Source: Paenibacillus sp. LS1
Lineage (GTDB): Bacteria; Bacillota; Bacilli; Paenibacillales; Paenibacillaceae
Reading direction: 5' to 3'
NCBI RefSeq assembly: GCF_026013365.1
Contig: NZ_JAPDOE010000008.1
Location: forward strand, 124,001 to 188,000
Length of the DNA: 64,000 nucleotides
Shown here one piece after another: positions 58,592 through 64,000 of the stretch. A program made the translations under genes and the position numbers. How positions within the stretch are numbered: position 1 is the first letter of the stretch; each line of letters opens with the position of its first letter. The notes beneath the pieces were generated by a model. The model did no database searches. It saw only the letters and a list, made by a program, of their open reading frames with translations, and was not told the origin of the DNA.

Positions 58592-60913
58592 CTATATAGA
58601 CCCCTGTTCCATTAGACTGCGCATGAAGTTTTTTGGTGTACAGCCGTGAATTTCTTTGAACTTTTTAATGAAATAAGCGGGGGTACGGTAACCGACCGTA
58701 TTTGCGACCTGCTCAACCGTAATTTCGCGTTGTGTCATGAGTTCCCGTGCGCGTTCCATTCTCTGATTCGTAACATATTCGGAATAAACAATCCCGGTTT
58801 CTTCCTTGAAAAGTTTACTTAGATATTTAGGGCTGATGAATACTTGTTCTGAGACATGATCCAGCGTGAGATCGCCCGAAAGATGCTCATGAACATAGGC
58901 TTTGACAGCCGAGATGGTATCCACACTCCGTACCTCGCTTCGCTTCTCCATATGCATCACAAATTCGGTCACGAGATGAATCATCCACTCCGAATAACGG
59001 TTGATATCGTAGAACAATGAAAATTGCTTGTACAGATTCATCGAGCTTGCGTCGGCGGGTTGCAGGCGCACCTGCTGGATACATTCAGCGTAAATAGATA
59101 CCGTTTTTAATAATATGATACGGCTGTATTCGGCTGAATAGGGACCTTCCTTTATTGTCGAGACCACTTCCTGAATGGCCTGAACCGTACCTTGCACATC
59201 CCGAGTCTGCAATTTCTTCTCAAAGTTTATGAGGTATGAGTCCGGAATCTCCAAGCTGCTGGTTTCCCTGTTCAGAAGATTAAGATCCTGGATGGCAGAC
59301 TGCTCGGGAAAGAAGTAGCTGTATCGAATCAAGGCATTCGCCTGATGATAACTTGTGTGGATCTTCGTGAAATGCTCTACCCATCCGCCCAGTGATAGTA
59401 CAAATTTCAGACCGAATCTGCTCTTAGCCTCAGCGTGAATAAAGTCTACGATGTGATCAGAGAGAGGTTCCTCGGGTTGATTGGTACAGATAATGACCGC
59501 GATTTTGTGATCCTGTAATTCCTCTGCCAGCAGTTGAGTTCCATCCATTTCTACGATCTCTAGTTGCTGGATCATCGTGTACAACGTATGCTGCAACTGT
59601 CGTGGCTGCAGATCCTTCCACTTCTCATTGACCGGGTCAATGACGATGCAACGGAAGCGGGAGTAAGCCATCGAAATATGAACCGACTGCAGCTGCTCCG
59701 TAAGTTCCTCGGGTGTAAATCGGTTATTTAACATATTAAGCATGATACTATGCTTAATCATTTTGTGATTGGCCTGCAAGGTTTCTTCAAGACTATCAAC
59801 TTTATTGGACAGACTGTTAAACGTTGTGTCGATGAACCGGTATTCGTCCTGCTTTAAGCTGGTTGGGCTATCCATCCGGCTCTTGATGTTATTCAGGATT
59901 CGCTTAAGGGGACTATAGTTGGCCCTGGTAAAGATGGACGACATCACGATCCCAACCGCAACAGCCAACAAACCAAGAAGAACCGAAACTTCCTTCAAGC
60001 TATCCAATTTGTAATAGAAGCTTTCATTAGGTGTGGTCGTGTAAATCCGCCATGCATTTCCTTTAAACTGATCTTGGGTAACGACTTGCGAGTCATGGTT
60101 AAATACAGGCGTAAAGCTCTCATCTGAAGAAGGATAGGAAAGGAGCGCCTGCGTCAGATTTTCCTCTGTGGAGGTGCCTATCAACGTTTTGTCCACGGCA
60201 GAAATGACAGTTCCGTCCTGATCTATGATTAATGTATTCGCATAGTCAGCAGGGAGCATATTTTTAATGATCTGACTGATCGCTGATTCTTTGATATCAA
60301 TCGAAATTATGGCCTTATTGTCTTGTCCAGACGATTGAAACGGGTAACTGTGGACATAGGAAATTAAAGGACTCATGTTGCTCTGTTCCCGTGATTCGAT
60401 ATAAGCATCCTGAGGAACCATGCGAGTCTGCATCCATAAGGAGCTTTCTTCGGTTTCTTTCATCGCAGCAATCCAATCCGTCGTATGATCCACACTCGAA
60501 GGCGTGTCCTCATAGAGCATCAGCCCATATACAGATGAAACGATAAAGTGGTTCTTCGCATCGTACACATGAATAGCTTCAATGAGATCGGAATAATTTT
60601 GCACCATATTTTTGAGGGACTGTTCGATGTCCAGGATTTTACTATGGTTTCCTTTTAGGCTATCTAAATTGATACTTGCAGCGTTGCCCAGTGCCAGGGA
60701 CAGATAGACCTGATTCACCTTCTGGATAACGGAGCTCTCAATAGTATTGACCGTGCTTTTCAGCGACAGTTGATTATTGATACGGATCTCTTTGCTGTAT
60801 TGATGGGAGAAGAAGAGATAGAAAATGGAGCCGAAAAGAAGCGCAATGACAAGAACGACAGCGAGGTAGGAAAGAACCATTTTGGATCTCACAGACTGAA
60901 ATGGCTTACGCAT
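58592..60913 (-). CDS. Membrane-bound AraC family regulator (YtdP/YesN-like) with Cache sensor
   Basis: A 773-residue one-component sensor. TM1 (MVLSYLAVVLVIALLFGSIFYLFF) and TM2 (VSVLLGLLAVAVGIVMSSIF) bracket a Cache-like extracellular domain of about 250 residues. A HAMP-like/coiled region follows, then a degenerate middle domain, and two C-terminal AraC HTH units (LTLDHVSEQVFISPKYLSKLFKEETGIVYSEYV; VEQVANTVGYRTPAYFIKKFKEIHGCTPKNFMR, outline). Such proteins sense extracellular sugars and activate neighbouring uptake genes, here the solute-binding protein 34 bases downstream. GAAGGGGGAAA precedes ATG. Confidence 0.9.
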   Translation of the reverse strand: MRKPFQSVRSKMVLSYLAVVLVIALLFGSIFYLFFSHQYSKEIRINNQLSLKSTVNTIESSVIQKVNQVYLSLALGNAASINLDSLKGNHSKILDIEQSLKNMVQNYSDLIEAIHVYDAKNHFIVSSVYGLMLYEDTPSSVDHTTDWIAAMKETEESSLWMQTRMVPQDAYIESREQSNMSPLISYVHSYPFQSSGQDNKAIISIDIKESAISQIIKNMLPADYANTLIIDQDGTVISAVDKTLIGTSTEENLTQALLSYPSSDESFTPVFNHDSQVVTQDQFKGNAWRIYTTTPNESFYYKLDSLKEVSVLLGLLAVAVGIVMSSIFTRANYSPLKRILNNIKSRMDSPTSLKQDEYRFIDTTFNSLSNKVDSLEETLQANHKMIKHSIMLNMLNNRFTPEELTEQLQSVHISMAYSRFRCIVIDPVNEKWKDLQPRQLQHTLYTMIQQLEIVEMDGTQLLAEELQDHKIAVIICTNQPEEPLSDHIVDFIHAEAKSRFGLKFVLSLGGWVEHFTKIHTSYHQANALIRYSYFFPEQSAIQDLNLLNRETSSLEIPDSYLINFEKKLQTRDVQGTVQAIQEVVSTIKEGPYSAEYSRIILLKTVSIYAECIQQVRLQPADASSMNLYKQFSLFYDINRYSEWMIHLVTEFVMHMEKRSEVRSVDTISAVKAYVHEHLSGDLTLDHVSEQVFISPKYLSKLFKEETGIVYSEYVTNQRMERARELMTQREITVEQVANTVGYRTPAYFIKKFKEIHGCTPKNFMRSLMEQGSI

Positions 60914-61267
60914 TCTTTTTCCCCCTTCATTTCTCGTTTCTAAACAACTTCATCATTATATAGTAGGCCGAGGATGAGAAATCATGTTGATCGAAATTTA
61001 ACAAACTCCCACTCAATAATTTACCTTCAGTTAATAAAGCGTTTACAAAAGTAGGTAATATAATTGATAAATATAGTATCCCCTCCATTTTTCTTGGCAT
61101 AAAAGCTCCGGAACGTACGATTTTGATATAAAGCGGAATTTGTTCTATAGATACCAAACTCCCCTAATGCTACAGTAACGGCAGATCAGACATCTGGATA
61201 GAGACTTTCTTACTCATTTGCTGACGCAGAAGCAAAAAAATTAATTTACTATAATGGGAGCGTGTAT
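60914..61267. other. Divergent intergenic region, no gene seen
   Basis: An AT-rich 350-base gap between the AraC-type sensor (minus) and the SLH-PAP2 protein (plus). AAGCGTTTACA near 61038 weakly resembles a cre half. I cannot assign promoters firmly. Confidence 0.4.
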
Positions 61268-63988
61268 TTGCAAGCCATGAGAAAACCACTTAAAAAGTCA
61301 CTGGCACTACTTCTAATGTTGTCTATGGTAGGTCCGACGTTTGCAGAGAAGAGTTTTGCAGCCGATCAGAAGATTCAGTTCTCTGATATTAAGGGACACT
61401 GGGCGGAAGCAAATATTCAAGCATGGGGTGATGAAGGATTAATTCGAGGCTACCTGGATCGTTCATTTAAACCGAACACGTATATTACCAGAGCAGAATT
61501 TATGAATTTGGTAAACGGTGCATTTGGATATTCCGGACAGGCTAAAATTACCTTTAACGATGTGTCTGAGAGTGCATGGTATTACGAAGCAATTTCTATT
61601 GCAAATGCGAATGGATATATAGATGGATACACCGATGGCACAATGAAGCCGCAAGATCCGATCACACGTCAGGAAGCAGCTAAAGTGATCGCTGGCATTT
61701 TGAATCTGGAGTTGAATGAAACAGCAGCGAATGTCTTTAGCGATTCGTCATCTATTGCGGCGTGGAGCAAAGGAGCTGTAGGTGGAGCGGCAGCAGCGAA
61801 AATTATCGCTGGATATGCAGATGGAAGCTTCAAACCGCTTAATTCCATCACTCGTGCAGAAGCAGTGTCTGCGCTCGTTAAGGCTGTGGAAACAGATGCT
61901 ACTACAGCTGCCAAACCAGCTAAGCCCAAAGGAACGGCAACCGTACTGAACGTTAATCCCCCAGCAGATGAAGCTCGTTTGTCCGCCGTGGAGCATGGAG
62001 GCAATGCGGATGACGGCACCTTGAAAAATATTGCGGAAACCAATCCGTTTATTGATATTTTGGACGGTTTTGATCAAGTATGGTCCTTGAACCAAGCGGA
62101 TTGGAGAGATGGAACAGCGGCAACCAAACTTGGTGCTGACGGCAAGAATGCAAAGTATGGAGATGGACCGACCTTATACTATGACGGTTTTAAAAACGAT
62201 CCAACCGTAGCTGTCGCTGATCAGAAGACATTTGCGAATGCAGAGATCCGAAATAAAGCGGCGTGGGAAGCTAACATCAAGTATGTAGAAGATGCCACGC
62301 AAAATCGCACGGCTGAAGAGACTTTGGCAGCTTATTATGATGACCAAAGAGATAAGATCTATAGTATGATGGAAGCTTTCGGGCCTCTGGCTAATACGTA
62401 TGTAGATGTTATCAAGCCAAAGACAAGTGTTGAACGAAGTGTGGATGAGATGAATGTTTTGTTGAAAGAAGAAACGGTGGAAGATGAAAGCCAAGGTATC
62501 GGAAGTGATTGGGCGGATACGGAGCTTGCAGATATGGTCGCTTTAGTTGATCTGGTGCGATTCAAAATCCCTGCCTCATCAAACCCTGCGAAATACTTCT
62601 ACTCTACTCCTAGACCGTGGAGAATGAATTCAAACGGAGAAGTGAAAGAGGTCGTCGATAGCAAAGGATTACCCGTATGGGAAACAATAGGTGAAGGTGA
62701 AGGGACAGAAGTACCACTCCCTTCAGGTGGGAAGAAATCAACAGGAGAAAAACATTACCAGCAATATGAAACGAACGTTGTGCTTATCCCTGCATTAAGC
62801 TATGTCAAACGAATTGCTGAGGATGGAAGAGGAAAAGATGGTGGATTTCCAAGCGGTCATACAAGTGCATCGTACTTATCCGTACTTCCGTTTGCCTACG
62901 CTACGCCAGAACGTTTCTCTGAATTTTTAACAAGAGCAGCACAGATGGGTGAGAATCGAATTGTAACAGGGATGCATTCACCACTTGATGTAATAGGGGC
63001 AAGAATTCAAGCAACAGCAATGACTGCCTACGCATTTAATAAAGAAGAGAACCAAGATATGATGCAGAAGGCATATGAAAATGCAGGAGAGGTATTTGGA
63101 GCAGAAGCCAAGGAAAAAAATATGAGTTTGTATGAATATGCACACACCGTAACAGAGGATTATAATTTCAAGAGTGCATACGATGAAAACAAATGGGAAG
63201 ATCACGACGCCAATAAAGCTTTCTATAGAGAAAAGATGACTTCCGGTCTGCCACAAACAGGAACTAAAGGTTTGGCCCCTGTTGTACCACAAGGAGCGGA
63301 AGCTCTGTTGAAAACGCGTCAACCGTATCTAACAGATGAGCAACGCAGAGCAGTATTGTATACAACATCCATTGATTCCGGTTATCCTGTCCTGGACGAA
63401 TCCAAAGGTTGGGGTAGATTGGATCTGGTATCCGCAGCGGATGGCTACGGCGCATTCTTAAATAATGTAACTGTAGATATGGACTCTTCCAAAGGGCGCT
63501 TCAATGCAGAAGACTGGTGGAGAAATGATATAACCGGTAGTGGAATGCTTACGAAAAAGGGAACAGGAACACTTACACTGACAGGAAAAAATAGCTACAC
63601 AGGCGGAACATTGCTACAAGCAGGAACACTAGTAGCCGAATCAGCAACTGCTTTTGGTACAGGTGATCTGTATGTAGAAAATGGAACAGTAGTCGTTGAT
63701 GTCGACGGATCACTCAACTTGAATAGAAACTTGACCATGGATAACGGTACGTTGGAATTGGTAGTGACTGACAACAACAGTCAGCTCAATGTCGGCAGAA
63801 AACTCTATATTGATGGAGGAAGTCTCAAACTGGACTTGTCCAACTATAAGATCGAAGGTTCCAAAGATATTACGTTAATCACGGCAAATGGAATTACAGG
63901 TGAATTTGACAGTGTAACGGCAGATGGTTATGACGTGACTGTCACGTACGAAAACGGCCGTGTCATTGCACATGTTGTAGCGAAATAA
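61268..63988 (+). CDS. Large surface protein: three SLH modules, PAP2-type acid phosphatase, autotransporter-like repeat
   Basis: TTG 61268 is the best start (GGGAG at 61256-61260, seven bases upstream), giving 906 residues; GTG 61262 is too close and ATG 61277 somewhat far. A signal peptide (LALLLMLSMVGPTFA) leads to three SLH modules (about residues 35-210: FSDIKGHWAEANIQAWGDEGLIRGYLDRSFKP etc.). A vanadium-haloperoxidase/PAP2 domain follows with STPRPWRMN (~446), FPSGHTSASY (~527) and ENRIVTGMHSPLDVIGAR (~563), a complete phosphatase triad. At ~764 a passenger-type repeat, GTGTLTLTGKNSYTGGTLLQAGTL, starts a beta-helical end. It is likely a wall-bound acid phosphatase. Confidence 0.9.
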   Translation: MQAMRKPLKKSLALLLMLSMVGPTFAEKSFAADQKIQFSDIKGHWAEANIQAWGDEGLIRGYLDRSFKPNTYITRAEFMNLVNGAFGYSGQAKITFNDVSESAWYYEAISIANANGYIDGYTDGTMKPQDPITRQEAAKVIAGILNLELNETAANVFSDSSSIAAWSKGAVGGAAAAKIIAGYADGSFKPLNSITRAEAVSALVKAVETDATTAAKPAKPKGTATVLNVNPPADEARLSAVEHGGNADDGTLKNIAETNPFIDILDGFDQVWSLNQADWRDGTAATKLGADGKNAKYGDGPTLYYDGFKNDPTVAVADQKTFANAEIRNKAAWEANIKYVEDATQNRTAEETLAAYYDDQRDKIYSMMEAFGPLANTYVDVIKPKTSVERSVDEMNVLLKEETVEDESQGIGSDWADTELADMVALVDLVRFKIPASSNPAKYFYSTPRPWRMNSNGEVKEVVDSKGLPVWETIGEGEGTEVPLPSGGKKSTGEKHYQQYETNVVLIPALSYVKRIAEDGRGKDGGFPSGHTSASYLSVLPFAYATPERFSEFLTRAAQMGENRIVTGMHSPLDVIGARIQATAMTAYAFNKEENQDMMQKAYENAGEVFGAEAKEKNMSLYEYAHTVTEDYNFKSAYDENKWEDHDANKAFYREKMTSGLPQTGTKGLAPVVPQGAEALLKTRQPYLTDEQRRAVLYTTSIDSGYPVLDESKGWGRLDLVSAADGYGAFLNNVTVDMDSSKGRFNAEDWWRNDITGSGMLTKKGTGTLTLTGKNSYTGGTLLQAGTLVAESATAFGTGDLYVENGTVVVDVDGSLNLNRNLTMDNGTLELVVTDNNSQLNVGRKLYIDGGSLKLDLSNYKIEGSKDITLITANGITGEFDSVTADGYDVTVTYENGRVIAHVVAK

Positions 63989-64000
63989 GTGAAGTAATTA

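Noticed and set aside
1-64000. CRISPR arrays, transposases, integrases, prophage genes, tRNA or rRNA genes
   Set aside because: No regularly spaced repeats of CRISPR size, no DDE or recombinase motifs, and no tRNA or rRNA signatures were seen on either strand.

Overview
The window looks like a chromosomal segment of a Paenibacillus-type Gram-positive bacterium. GC content appears close to 50%, most genes have strong AGGAGG-type ribosome binding sites, and TTG and GTG starts are common. The gene content also fits: S-layer homology (SLH) proteins, lipoproteins with LAAC/SGC lipoboxes, a CcpA cre-like site, a family 11 pectin lyase, an AraC/sensor regulator of the YesN type and a peptide-sensing (RRNPP) regulator. 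I see no rRNA, tRNA, CRISPR array, transposase or phage block.

Layout. 1-4.5 kb: tail of an upstream gene, a histidine phosphatase, a DUF2785 protein, the 5-oxoprolinase operon pxpBCA and a NUDIX hydrolase. 4.6-14 kb: a pyridoxamine-phosphate-oxidase-like protein, a secreted LysM nucleotidase, an EAL protein, a chemoreceptor and ArsB; three gaps here carry copies of a structured repeat. 14-17.8 kb: the pst phosphate operon with a Pho-box-like site and no phoU. 17.9-23.3 kb: an APH-fold kinase, a tandem glycine riboswitch in front of L-serine dehydratase, and a GH13 cyclomaltodextrinase. 23.5-28.2 kb: a two-component system followed by a BcrA/lantibiotic-immunity-like ABC transporter. 28.3-42.3 kb: acetyltransferase, hybrid histidine kinase, LDH, a MerR-like protein with a Ser/Thr kinase, a MapB-type aminopeptidase, an MDR oxidoreductase, CcdC, and a three-gene membrane operon (HEAT protein, degenerate family 2 glycosyltransferase, unknown protein). 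42.9-50.9 kb: a GC-rich TetR/MBL pair with twin operators, Rrf2 and nitroreductase, an SLH protein, an AraC regulator, a lactonase, then an RRNPP receptor with an overlapping 33-residue pro-peptide gene. 51-64 kb: rhamnogalacturonan lyase, a sulfate ABC transporter behind a structured leader, a YezD protein, a solute-binding protein with its AraC-type sensor, and a large SLH-PAP2 surface protein.

The most notable items are: the receptor/pro-peptide pair at 49.3-50.9 kb, which resembles the multi-copy Paenibacillus quorum-sensing systems and carries a glycine-rich tail of its own; a structured repeat with compensatory base changes, one copy of which seems to sit inside another; the glycosyltransferase that has lost both its DxD and its catalytic ED aspartates but is kept intact in an operon; and an uncharacterised attenuator-like leader before the sulfate transporter. 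Phosphate scavenging (nucleotidase, Pst, surface PAP2 phosphatase) and pectin/starch use are recurring themes. All functional calls rest on motif reading; no database search was run.
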